From Ctena decussata (Eukaryota; Mollusca; Bivalvia; Lucinida; Lucinidae), in the NCBI GenBank assembly GCA_963989385.1, contig OZ022499.1:34960993-35024992 (forward strand): 64,000 nucleotides of DNA. The letters are read 5' to 3'. The position numbers and the translations under genes were made by a program. Every line of letters begins with the position of its first letter. The first letter of the stretch is position 1. The notes beneath the pieces are model-generated. The model ran no database searches. It saw only the letters and a program-made list of their open reading frames with translations, and was not told where the DNA came from. Shown here piece after piece: positions 56,201-63,306 of this stretch.

Positions 56201-56965
56201 TATGCTATGCCTTAGCTGCCCGCAGTGACCTGACGGCCACTAGGCTGAGAGAAAACTTTCCCTAACGGCATTGTGGTGTCCTCGTTGGGCAGGGAGAGAG
56301 AAAGACGGACAAAGAGAGAGAGAGAGAGAAAGGTGGTGGCTTTAAAAGCAATAGGTAGTTTTACTATTTCCTTGATGCTATTGATATCATAATTAACCTA
56401 CGTACTGGGACAGAAGTATCATAAAAATCTAAGTAATGGGACAGACATGTCTGAGCAATAATGCAGACGCAGATGAGCCGCGACACGAGAAAACCAACAA
56501 AGTGGTTGTGCGCCCAGCGCAGACTCAGATCAGCCTTGGCATCCGCCCAGTCTGCCCAGACTCTTCGCTAAGCGCGAATGGATAGCTAAGGGTCTAAGCT
56601 ACCTCGATGCGGCAAGCGAAGACTCCGATCAGACTGGGCGGATGCCCAGGCTGATCTGAGTCTGCGATGGGCGCAAAACCACTTTGTTGGTTTTCTCGTG
56701 TCGCGGCTCAGATAAGAGTGATCCTTAAGTACCAGTCTAATCAGTATCTACACTGTTAGCCTATTTATCATATATCCGCATTACTGCATTGTAAAACCAA
56801 ATTATTACATTTTAGGACTATCGGTGAATTATTGTAGTTGTCCAAATTTTAGAATAAAAGAAAACAAAAACAGAAGAATATGGATCAGTTTTAAAGCCAC
56901 CTACCTGTGCAATAGTTATATCTTAGTAAGGTTACAAAAATTATCACTTTAAGACCGCCATACAT
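27700..56965 (-). CDS. Laccase (multicopper oxidase), membrane-anchored, 13 coding exons
   Basis: Joined coding segments, 5' to 3' on the minus strand: 56965-56905, 55161-55064, 53921-53802, 52328-52168, 51424-51177, 50281-50021, 47127-46943, 44457-44340, 43248-43142, 30436-30284, 29574-29485, 29122-28963, 28013-27700. All introns are GT-AG and every phase agrees, giving 691 residues and a stop. Order: signal peptide (about 1-19); Cys-rich segment (HVCNRICE...CEYHF...ACRLCPFNTTDC); cupredoxin domain 1 with HWHG (His117, His119) and HSH (His161, His163); domain 2; domain 3 with HPMHLHG (His518, His521, His523) and HCHVDEHLMQGM (His593, Cys594, His595, His599, axial Met604); a hydrophobic anchor at about 650-674; and a short Ser/Lys-rich tail. 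All ten His plus the Cys needed for the type 1, 2 and 3 coppers are present, so it should be active. Laccases oxidise phenols or diamines with reduction of oxygen to water. In molluscs related enzymes are linked to periostracum/shell tanning, pigmentation and byssus chemistry; which applies here is inference. It would act at the cell surface. Untranslated exons were not identified. Confidence 0.93.
28460..28473 (+). repeat. Poly-G tract (14 G)
   Basis: Simple run in laccase intron 12. Confidence 0.9.
28963..29122 (-). CDS. Laccase exon 12
   Basis: Acceptor CTATTTTAG, donor CCG|GGTAAG region (one base of a Gly codon before GT). Encodes LDPEFSDISNHN..., RILFNPMYKDTITVRGKGSY and TIIRFKATNPG, the strand leading into the last copper motif. 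Confidence 0.96.
29485..29574 (-). CDS. Laccase exon 11: third copper motif (HPMHLHG)
   Basis: Acceptor TCACTTTCAG, donor ATG|GTAGGA, exactly 30 codons. Encodes VVEIFIYSFTDDPHPMHLHG and QRFRVVGEGM, with type 1, 2 and 3 copper histidines. Confidence 0.97.
30284..30436 (-). CDS. Laccase exon 10
   Basis: Acceptor TATACAAG, donor CAG|GTAGGT, 51 codons. Encodes ITLFLPPVPLVTQWND and a Cys-containing stretch to CTHILDLEIGQ, matching the PP.PLLTQ...C.H...L..G segment of animal laccases. A 12.7-kb intron separates it from exon 9. Confidence 0.93.
30632..30663 (+). repeat. (TC)n microsatellite
   Basis: Sixteen TC units in laccase intron 9, near its 3' splice site. Confidence 0.95.
31383..32821 (+). 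mobile_element. Short-TIR element with ~145-bp tandem core (ATGTCCCCCCACCA family)
   Basis: The left end ATGTCCCCCCACCA is mirrored at the right by TGGTGGGGGGGGCAT. The left end also forms its own hairpin (CCCCCCACC/GGTGAGGGGGG). After a GGCGTCGGCGTC-type tract come about nine monomers of roughly 145 bp with 'aatggatggaatttcaccaaactt', 'catggatacatcattgggac' and 'tgaccttgacctcattttcaaggtcac'. It lies in laccase intron 9. The small ORFs are by-products. Confidence 0.75.
33093..34278 (+). mobile_element. Tandem-repeat element, ~140-bp monomers (CGCTAGAGCGATGACAAAG family)
   Basis: About seven decayed monomers with 'ggcgctagagcgatgacaaag', 'gccactgtgaccttgacctt' and 'atccaagatattgt'. The right part has a perfect 24-bp palindrome (34203-34226), then 'ccttgtgcgaggggata'. 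A weak inverted partner, 'tttcctcgcactgg', lies near 33093, so the left boundary is tentative. It lies in laccase intron 9. Confidence 0.5.
34440..39698 (+). mobile_element. 455-bp tandem-repeat element, copy A2 (about eleven monomers)
   Basis: Same ends as copy A1: the AGCTCACCTGA hairpin at the left with a CGTCCGTCC tract, and TCAGGTGAGCT plus the AGGACC/GGTCCT hairpin and CTCTG at the right. Two neighbouring monomers (35457-35900 and 35901-36344) share the same internal deletion and GGGGAAGGAAAGTG variant at 444-bp spacing, so they were copied locally. A 56-bp stretch is duplicated at 34985-35090, and a 30-G run interrupts a monomer at 38181-38210. It lies in laccase intron 9. Confidence 0.85.
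38181..38210 (+). repeat. Poly-G tract (30 G)
   Basis: A pure G run inside a 455-bp monomer, where other monomers read 'acccggggtctggg'. It is probably an expansion of that short G run; the length may be imprecise because such runs are hard to sequence. Confidence 0.85.
39856..42941 (-). mobile_element. 455-bp tandem-repeat element, copy A3, reversed (about seven monomers)
   Basis: Reverse orientation of A1/A2. The 3' hairpin end (CAGAGG...CCTGTAGCTCACTGACA) is on the left. On the right are the GGACGGACGAACGGACG tract and the AGCTCACCT/AGGCTCAGGTAAGCT hairpin end. Only 157 bases separate it from copy A2, making a tail-to-tail inverted pair within laccase intron 9. Confidence 0.85.
43142..43248 (-). 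CDS. Laccase exon 9
   Basis: Acceptor TATTTCTTTCAG, donor AAC|GTATCC. Encodes LAYLQNDNTRYNNPEYYSVH to PTLNN, filling the gap between exon 8 (phase 1 end) and exon 10 (phase 0 start) as the phases require. It is less conserved than its neighbours and was found by phase and position. Confidence 0.85.
43348..43541. mobile_element. Small TIR element (MITE, ~194 bp)
   Basis: The left arm CAGTTGTCTCTCGTTATCTCA and the right arm (inverted) CAGTCAACTCTCGCTATCTCG are closely related. The ends in CAGT with T/A-rich flanks suggest the Tigger/mariner type. Internal copies of 'gatatctcaaag' are present. It lies in laccase intron 8. Confidence 0.6.
43546..43674 (-). other. Signal-peptide-like open frame in laccase intron 8 (possible orphan exon)
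   Basis: The minus-strand frame opens MLNIVFLIFYVLILAQTVHM and continues CHGEKVLKHSALASGQ to FKGW. A GT follows the Trp codon (GG|GTAACA), so it could be a first exon with a donor. Nothing in frame matches laccase, and the laccase splice phases do not need it. It could be a chance hydrophobic ORF, a relic, or the first exon of a nested transcript. Confidence 0.2.
43995..44069. mobile_element. Short foldback fragment related to 18611-18750
   Basis: The arms GTTGACTAATGAGTTCTGAATAT and ATATTCAGAAC...GTCAAT are inverted. The core 'gaatatgatgtgatatt' is shared with the 18.6-kb element. It lies in laccase intron 8. Confidence 0.45.
44340..44457 (-). CDS. Laccase exon 8: inter-domain linker
   Basis: Acceptor TTTACTAG, donor ATAA|GTGAGT. 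Encodes VLNPLPST and an acidic linker to VDIQYYI. The NPLP motif marks the linker before cupredoxin domain 3. Ends with one base that is completed by exon 9 (Ser). Confidence 0.93.
44792..44986 (-). mobile_element. tRNA-headed SINE with 13-bp target-site duplication
   Basis: The body 44805-44973 is flanked by identical GTCAGTGAAAGAG repeats (44792-44804 and 44974-44986). Read on the minus strand it starts GGAGTGGCCGTAGTGTCGTGGTTAGAC, with a box-A-like word and 'caggtttgctccc' where box B is expected. It ends in a CTCACTCACTC tail. It lies in laccase intron 7. Confidence 0.8.
45700..45865 (+). mobile_element. SINE-like element
   Basis: A tRNA-like word 'cacatgttcgactccac' (box B) follows a head with 'ggggtcttgggatctaaatg'. 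The 3' part 'gttgatgggaagttaaacc' and the tail 'ctcactcact' are of molluscan SINE type and recall the element at 44.8 kb. No target-site duplication was found. It lies in laccase intron 7. Confidence 0.45.
46674..46909. mobile_element. Foldback MITE, copy 1, with AAAT duplication
   Basis: The element 46678-46905 begins GAGTCGCGAAACCAACAATG and ends in the inverted form CGTTGGTTTTCTCGTGTCGC. Long arms (over 60 bp: 'gtggttgtgcgcccagcgcagactcagatcagcctggg') pair across a short centre. Flanked by AAAT on both sides. It lies in laccase intron 7, next to the exon 7 donor. Confidence 0.85.
46943..47127 (-). CDS. Laccase exon 7: cupredoxin domain 2, end
   Basis: Acceptor TCGCTAG, donor AAG|GTAAGT. 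Encodes GERYDFVLEANQ, YWIKLQGLGDC and HYNG. A foldback MITE (46678-46905) sits 37 bases past the donor. Confidence 0.95.
47128..48413. other. Laccase intron 6, non-repeat part
   Basis: No feature recognised apart from AT-rich runs and a C-rich tract near 47616. Confidence 0.35.
48414..49803 (+). mobile_element. Short-TIR element with ~300-bp tandem core (ATACCCCCCGCA family)
   Basis: The left end is ATACCCCCCGCA and the right end TGCGGGGGGTAT. Four monomers share 'aaaatcggtcaagc(a/g)gtctaggaggagttgcgataacaaac', 'aaggggcataactcagcaggaaaacactt' and 'gaaccaaatttgaataaaatcaaagc'. The 'atcggtcaagc' word lies at about 48615, 48914, 49218 and 49537. The right end has a CGGACGGACGGACGGACAGAC tract and a hairpin (TACCCCCTCAAAC/GTTTGCGGGGGGTA). 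It lies in laccase intron 6. Confidence 0.8.
50021..50281 (-). CDS. Laccase exon 6: cupredoxin domain 2
   Basis: Acceptor TTGATTGCAG, donor CCCG|GTAAAT. Encodes ALVNGRGEKH, FNVDFGMSYRFRMISAA and ATDGASLEPVSVQSIMIFPG, the conserved second-domain core. Confidence 0.96.
51177..51424 (-). CDS. Laccase exon 5: second copper motif (HSH)
   Basis: Acceptor TTGCTTTAG, donor ACG|GTAATT. Encodes AGTHWYHSHTGLQMGEGIFG (type 3 copper histidines) and FIVREPKS through VINDWLD, then TTDIPLN. Confidence 0.97.
52168..52328 (-). CDS. Laccase exon 4: first copper motif (HWHG)
   Basis: Acceptor GGTTTTAG, donor CAG|GTAAGA. Encodes VCKGDTVQVWVENK, then SIHWHGQ (type 2 and type 3 copper histidines) and MDGVAMLTQCSIPP, a typical laccase signature. 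Confidence 0.97.
53802..53921 (-). CDS. Laccase exon 3
   Basis: Exactly 40 codons, phase 0 at both ends: acceptor TTCTACAG, donor GAG|GTATTT. Encodes ACRLCPFNTTDC and then ILTVNRQIPGPSIE, the entry to cupredoxin domain 1. Confidence 0.95.
54977..55003 (+). repeat. Poly-A run (27 A)
   Basis: Simple run in laccase intron 2; no adjoining SINE or LINE was recognised. Confidence 0.9.
55064..55161 (-). CDS. Laccase exon 2: start of the Cys-rich N-terminal segment
   Basis: Acceptor TTTGCACTTCAG with a strong pyrimidine tract; donor AAG|GTGAGT. Encodes ASNHVCNRICE to YYILSK. It matches the C-x-R-x-C ... P-M-x-C-x-Y-x-F ... E-x-Y-x-x-L-S pattern that precedes the first cupredoxin domain in animal laccases. 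Confidence 0.9.
55842..55998 (+). repeat. T-rich low-complexity stretch
   Basis: TTTATTTTTTATTTGTT-like sequence in laccase intron 1. The ORF across it (Phe/Ile/Leu-rich) is a composition artefact. Confidence 0.8.
56471..56713. mobile_element. Foldback MITE, copy 2, with AGAT duplication
   Basis: The element 56475-56709 begins GAGCCGCGACACGAGAAAAC and ends with its complement, with arms nearly perfect for about 75 bp and an inverted centre ('gaagactc', 'gctac(c)t'). AGAT flanks both sides. It lies in laccase intron 1, about 200 bases from exon 1. Confidence 0.9.
56905..56965 (-). CDS. Laccase exon 1: signal peptide
   Basis: ATG at 56965, 20 codons beginning MYGGLKVIIFVTLL, then one base before the donor G|GTAGGT. 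That base plus TG from exon 2 makes a Val codon, so the phase fits. The hydrophobic core VIIFVTLL fits a signal peptide, though the following RYNYCT is less typical. It is found by phase and content only; an alternative 5' exon outside the window is possible. Confidence 0.65.
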
Positions 56966-57245
56966 GTCCACGTTGTAATACTTTGAAGACACAAACAAGA
57001 TGTGAGATAAGAGACGCGAAATTTAAGAAAATAGTATATGCATTATATGCATAGATAATGCTTACTTAATACTGTACTACTTTACTGGCTAGTAGAGACA
57101 TAGAACTATGAGATAAGAGGCACGTAATTCAAAAATAAGAAATGTATCCATGGATAAAGCTTTCTTTACTGACATGTCGCTGCAATTTACGAAGGGTGTC
57201 CCAAAGTATCATGAAAAGTCCCTTCTCTACAGAAAGCAGTATCAC
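56966..57245 (-). promoter_or_regulatory. Upstream flank of laccase exon 1
   Basis: Sequence immediately 5' of the proposed ATG. No TATA box or initiator can be singled out, and a splice acceptor for a 5' untranslated exon cannot be excluded. A foldback MITE lies about 285 bases upstream of the ATG. Confidence 0.2.
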
Positions 57246-57489
57246 AAATCAGCCGCGACATGAGAAAACCAACAATGTGGTTGTGCGCCCAGCGCAGACT
57301 CAGATCAGCCTGGGCAACTGCCTAGTCCAATCAGACTCTTCGATAAGTGCTCAAAGGGTAGCTAAGGGTTTCAGCTACCTCCATACGGACAGCGAAGACT
57401 CTGATCAGACTGGGCGGATGCCCAGGCTGATCTGAGTCTGCGCTGGGCGCACAACCACATTGTTGATTTTCTCGTGTCGCGGCTCAAAT
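57246..57489. mobile_element. Foldback MITE, copy 3, with AAAT duplication
   Basis: The element 57250-57485 has the same arms as the copies at 46.7 and 56.5 kb. AAAT lies on both sides. The 97-codon ORF across it is a by-product of the repeat. Confidence 0.9.
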
Positions 57490-57599
57490 ATGAAAAGGTT
57501 CCAATATTTATAGAAAGCATTATCAAGGTAATTGGCAAAAAGCTTAATTACAATTATTTATTCCTGATAAAGGAACAAAAATACACGTTTTCCCTTATA

Positions 57600-60500
57600 G
57601 TGGAGCGGCTTAGAGTGAAATTTTAAGGAAATACTTCACTTGATGATACAAGCATGAAATTTTCACTAAATGTTCCTTACATGGCCCGGATTCAAAAATG
57701 ATCGTGGGCCACTTAAAATCATCCATTTTCAAGATGGCCGCCGAGTTTCAAAATGTAATCGTTTTAATTTATAATATGGTTATAGTCCGCAGGCATATGT
57801 AGTTCCCGTGGGCATGTGTGCTATTTTTTGGCAATATATACATATAAAAACTTGATCAATGGAGTGTTTACAAAGGAAAAGTGCATGTTGTCTATTTTTC
57901 TTACGACTCTTTGGCCATAAGCATCGATTATATACGTCACCTATGTGTATTTGATTTAAAATCATATAATTTCAAGGTACACTACTTATTTTCATTTTTA
58001 AATGCAGTTTCTCCATAGAATCATCGTAAAGTATTAGAAAATACATTTTAGTACGTTTTTTCATCATTTATTACTACTAGTAGTAACGTAAATAACTTTA
58101 ATTTATGAGTTGGTCCATTATGATACGACTTACATAATTTCTTCACTGTCTCTCAGAGAACAATTATGAATTTAATATCCTGGAAGTTCTTAAAAAAACT
58201 GTTTTCTTGGAACTATTAGCTTATGACTAATTTAGGGTCTTCATGAGGTACGTTTTATATGCGACGAAACTCAGAATATTGAAAATGCTAATACATGTAG
58301 ATGGAAACTTAGCAAATTCCATACACGCACAGCAGGTTTGCTGCTTGTTTATTTCTAATAGCATATATCTGCACATTTAATGATTATGCCCAGGTACTAA
58401 GTCTTACGATTCTTAAGACAGTAACATACGTGACATTTTGTTGTATAATCAAAAACTGCAAAACAGATACATTTTATTAGAGAAAAATGCTGCAATTATA
58501 AGAAAGCAAATAATTTGTATACAGGCTTCAAATAAAGCAATATATAGTCGGTTGGATAAAGTTGAAACCCGGTTAGCGACTGTTCTGGTAAGTTTAATAC
58601 TGTAAGATTATCAGTAATTAGCAGTTCAAACATGATATTGCCTCGTTCATTGGACAGAACTGGTACATTGACCCTGAAGATTGAAAGAGTGTTAAACAGA
58701 AATGTAACCTGAGGCTTAAAGAGTTTAGCCACACCGTTTTCTAACAAAGCTAACGTGAACACTTTCTAACAAAGTGTACTTACTTTGTAAGACTATCGCA
58801 TATATTACGTTACCTAGGGAACCAACATTGTTCAGTTAAAATCTTGAAACAAAACACGAGTCAAAATGTTGCATATTAGTTTGAGTTACCTGGTCTGTGT
58901 ATATAGTTCCTTGCGGCAATGTACCAGTTGGGACCTTGAGAGTGCAGCATCAGACACACTTAATTTAAGGTAATGCATACTATTCACGTCAAGGACAAAA
59001 CTTGATATATCTATTTTCAGATTTGAAGATATTACTATAATTATTGTTAATAATTATTGTTAGCACTAATTACAGGGGTTAACTGCTTATTAATGAAGTC
59101 TTACCGCTTTTCTGAATGAGTCTTAACCGGATATTTCATATACAGTAAGAAAATGCAGCTTTTTGATACCATTTATATTAATACAACGACAGAAGAAGCA
59201 TAAATATTAAAAGTTGAATGATCACAACTAAATTTGTTTTTCGTTACACTTAATGTATTGATGATAATGTATCAGAACACAAACAGGGGATTTACAGAAA
59301 TATCTGACCAAATAAATCTTGGTAATGTTACAATGAACAGACTCATGAAAAGATGTTTTATAAGTGTCTCCTAAAGTGTATCATTTCCCACTGCTCATTT
59401 GACATAGTGATACTATGGTGCAGTGTAACTGATGGGAGCAACACAAAAAGGTTACGTTGATTACAATCAAGCACGATGCTAATAACTATCGAGTGAACCG
59501 ATACTTTATCAGTTGCCTCAGCTGACAACCACTTTTGCATGTAGGTTACCTGATTGCCTCGGTAGACAGCACAGGTAGGGAAACAGGTAACTTCCCTACG
59601 ATAATTCTAAACCTAAACATGGATCAGTTACGTCAACTTATACATATTATACTGGTCCCTCAAGATTTTAAATGATGCGTTTTGTGATGTTGCTGTAATC
59701 ACATTAATTGTTGAGAAAATTCTAAATGCTTCAGTTGTTCATGTTGAGTTCTTGTGAGTGTAAAAAAGTAAATATTTGCTGTCTTAATACCAATGGTAAG
59801 TTAAATGCTTTCTGGCATCCAAATTGAGCCTTTGAAAACAACTTACTCATATAAAAAATAACTTATTGCTAATACATTACAGATATGTACTGTAATGTTA
59901 CTGTTCCAATGCCTTTCAAATACAGGACAACCCCATATTATCAGACTTGGAGGCATAAACAGTGGTGTTTCTCATGGCTGCTTCACATGTGTACACTTAA
60001 GACCTAAACAATTACACTAAAAGGCTATATCATCTACAGTTAGATATTTTCGTCAGTTTTGGGGAAAATCCTAAGGAAAAGTAAACTTTCTCTTCAGCTG
60101 GCAATGTCACAGCTAACTGCTACCTAACTAATTCAAAATATGCAAGCAGTTCTTTCAACATGGTTTAAAGAGAAGTGACAGAGTATGTTGATTAAGGACC
60201 AATCATATAAATTTCATTCCAGCGATTTATGTTTGTTTATTGTGTTTTAGTCACGGTTATATACGTTACTGGTCTTAATTGACTGATGACTATCTTATAT
60301 ATGTTACTAGACTTATCTAACTGATGACTATCTTTTTCTAAATATGTCAATATTTTTTATTTATTTAATTATAAAAAAAATCATATTGATAGTTTTAATT
60401 GCTCTTTACATTTATATCGTTAATTGTTCCCCACATTTCATTTGTAACAGTTTGCTGCTGCAACACGCTAATGTTACCCCACCCGTTACTTTGGTCAGTT

Positions 60501-61530
60501 TCTAGGTAAAACACATAAAATGATATAGCAACAACAATTTTTGAGCTGTTGAAAGACTGCTTTAATGATTTTGGTAACAACATTAAATTGAAGTTCATGT
60601 GTACACGACGACCCCATTTTTATTACATATGACCCTGGATTATTCTTCCTCGGACGGATTTCGATTATGTTACGTAATGTTACTGTTTGGGTGCCTTTCA
60701 GATACAACCCAAGGTTTTTATAGTCTAATGAATATAAGAATAGCATTTTACATGCGTACTTGTACACTTTTTCAATTTTAGACATAATGCAGACTACAGC
60801 TAGTTATACTTTCTAACCAGTGTTTCGGGAATTCATAAGAAATAAGTTACATTTTGTATTCAACTGATATTGCCACTACTAACTGCAACCTATGTGATTC
60901 AAAATATATCAAGGAATTCTGTCAGAGTTGAGATGAGCATGAGTCAAATAAGAGCGATAGATTATGCTCATTTAGGACCACATGTAAAGAAATCATTCCA
61001 CCGGTTGGACTGTTTCTGATTAAGCATTTGTATTTTAGCTACTGTTATATACGTTACGCATATATCATGCTTTTTGATCGTCATTTCCAAACTTCAGTAT
61101 GCTTTTTATGTATATTTTAAAAAGGATATTTATGACACAAAGTGTTTTCTTCATTGCGTTTATTGCATTTAGGTGCTGTAATGGATCAGTGTTACCCCAC
61201 CCACCACTTTCGTCATTTGTTTTCGGTAAAGTGTTGAAAGAAAAACTGGCAACAACCATTTTGCAACTCCTAAGTGACAGTTCTAAGTGACTATGATCAG
61301 GGCATAAAATAAACATCCATGCCAAAGGGCCCATGGGCTATTACCTTAAATAATGTGCTGAAAAGTACATAAAAATGGCGGACATTTTGTTTTTGCGGCG
61401 GCCATCTTGAAAATGACATAATTTCAAGTGGCCCACGATCTTATGTTAAAGTGCATGCCAAGTACTTGCTATCCTGTAAATTTTATGCTTGTATCATCAA
61501 CTGAAGTATTTTCGCTATATCCCGCTCCAC
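57600..61530. mobile_element. 3.9-kb element with ~135-bp terminal inverted repeats
   Basis: The left end GTGGAGCGG and right end CCGCTCCAC are flanked by TA. The arms (57600-57742 and 61397-61530 inverted) share 'acttca(c/g)ttgatgatacaagcat', 'gatcgtgggccact' and 'cattttcaagatggccgcc'. Inside, a unit of roughly 0.7-0.8 kb occurs twice, decayed: 'tgttactgtt...gcctttca.ataca' at 59895/60675, 'gttatatacgtta' at 60256/61045, and 'ttaccccaccc' at 60474/61193. No transposase was recognised. TA flanks suggest, without proof, a mariner-like mechanism. Confidence 0.7.
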
Positions 61531-61532
61531 TA

Positions 61533-62143
61533 TTATTCGAATATTATCAATTGTGTTCTTGAAATCGAATGTTTGGACAAATCCAAAACGTCCGCCTATA
61601 ATTTTGCAATCCATTTTAAATGACAATGAAATCAAACATATTTGAATCAGTATGCAAAGGCTGAGAGGAGAATCATCATAATTTGAAAATGCTATGACGG
61701 ATTTATTTTACCGCTTGTCACTAGTCTGTTGCCAACCGGTTATCACAGCCTTTGAGGCTGCAGACAGCGGTTGTCACTAGCCCATCGAAAACAATTTTAT
61801 TAGGATTATCGCTGCATGCTTCCCACTATAGTGTCGCCATGGTAAATGCCCGTGACTCGTCACTTTTAAACCAATGAAAAATCTCTTCGTTTCACATACA
61901 AAAGTGTTGAAAAAAAAAAGATTCTGGCTATTTACGTTGGCATCCAAAACGAACTATATTCGATATCATAAACTTTATTCAAGTGGTAAAAATACAATGT
62001 AAAGGCATGAGCCCAACTCATTGTCCAAGTTTTGTTTGAATTGCATTGCTTGACGGAAAACCAGAGAAAGACGGGTTTGTGGAGAGATTTGTCAATTTTT
62101 AGAAGCATGTTCGCCCTACTTTTTGTCAGTTGATTGATTTGAT
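61533..62143. other. Intergenic DNA, nothing recognised
   Basis: Short inverted words around 61715-61785 ('gacagcggttgtcactag' against 'cttgtcactagtctgttg'), otherwise unremarkable. Confidence 0.35.
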
Positions 62144-62621
62144 ATATGTGACAGTGTCTGGCATTTTGAGCCTTATGGAGCGAAAATCGGAAATTTTGTT
62201 TTTAACATTTTCATATTTATAAGTGCTTCCAGAATAGATTTTGAGAAGCACGTAGACATAGCGCCAAGGTTTACCGCATAAGCAAACGAAATTCAAACCC
62301 ACCCGATTTTTTGTTTTCGTTACAATGATTGGATATAATTTACATCTAGCTAGATAAACCTTTATAACTCTGGTTCGCGACATCTCTTTTTCAAAGATCT
62401 ATAATGCAAACATTCCTAAAAGAGTGTAGATGAAGAAAATTAAACACGCCGATAGAAATGTTGAAACACTCTTTTCAGGAGACGCTTTGAAATTTAGTAG
62501 TCAGTGCGCGGAAATACAATTAACTTTACGTGCAAATTTTATGACGTCACTTTCATTTCACGTTTCGTGACATCAACGTCGCACCTCCACAAGGCTCAAA
62601 ATCTCAGGCACTGTCACATAT
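62144..62621. mobile_element. MITE-like element with 37-bp inverted ends
   Basis: The left arm (62144-62180, ATATGTGACAGTG...CTTATGGAG) and the right arm (62585-62621) are inverted copies with about four mismatches. The interior has no coding potential. No clear target-site duplication was seen. Confidence 0.6.
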
Positions 62622-62829
62622 TAGAAGCAAGCTATATTTTATTACTAAACATGATTTTATTTAGAAATGTCAAACTGCTTTTAACGAGAATAAAGGAGAA
62701 AAGTTACTTTATGCCACTTTATGTCACTTTTCCCGTTTTGGGGTCTTAGCGAGATGTTGAATTTGATTGTACCAGCTTTTTATCTACTTTTCATTCACAA
62801 ATGCCATTTTATGCCAGTAAATAGAGATC

Positions 62830-62925
62830 TTACATGAGTGGTCATGTCATATGAATTTTTTTAAACGAGCCTTTGGCGAGTTTCATATTTTTTTTATTTA
62901 TGAAATGACAACGTGTGTAAGATTC
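62830..62925 (+). repeat. Dispersed repeat fragment shared with 20700-20800
   Basis: The shared words in order are 'gagtgg.cat', 'aaacgagc.ttggcgagtttcat' and 'atgaaatgacaacg.gtgtaa'. A further 'acacgtgtggtcat' at 63052 may be the inverted/outer end. Confidence 0.5.
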
Positions 62926-63213
62926 TGTTTATCTTAAGACCCTTTGACTGGGACTTGATCACCTTCAAAATGAACATTACTCCAGTAAGAAAACGCACTG
63001 TTGACACGGTCGTTGGCAATGGCGCTACATGTACGCGCCACTATGTTATTACACGTGTGGTCATACGATTTTAATGACACCACTGAATAACAGCGACGTC
63101 ATATGATATGTATATTCAGCTGTAGTATAATATATTTGTCTTGAATGAACGTACGTCACGATCACGTGGTTATAACAGTAAATATACTTGGTTTCAAGAG
63201 GTGATCATTACCC

Positions 63214-63306
63214 TTTTCTTGCTCCCCCTTTTCGGGAGACAGCCCGATATAGACTGAAATACTGAATCAAAGGGTTTAACAGCCCCAAACAACCAACCAA
63301 CCAACT
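63214..63306 (+). mobile_element. SINE-like 3' end fragment
   Basis: Shares its 3' end with 9283-9372 ('gatatagactgaaatactg', 'tcaaag', 'ttaacagccccaaacaacc') and ends in (CAAC)n. Confidence 0.5.

Noticed and set aside
57142..57435. 97-codon ORF upstream of the laccase
   Set aside because: Most of it lies in a foldback MITE arm and centre; the same frame is disrupted in the other two copies.
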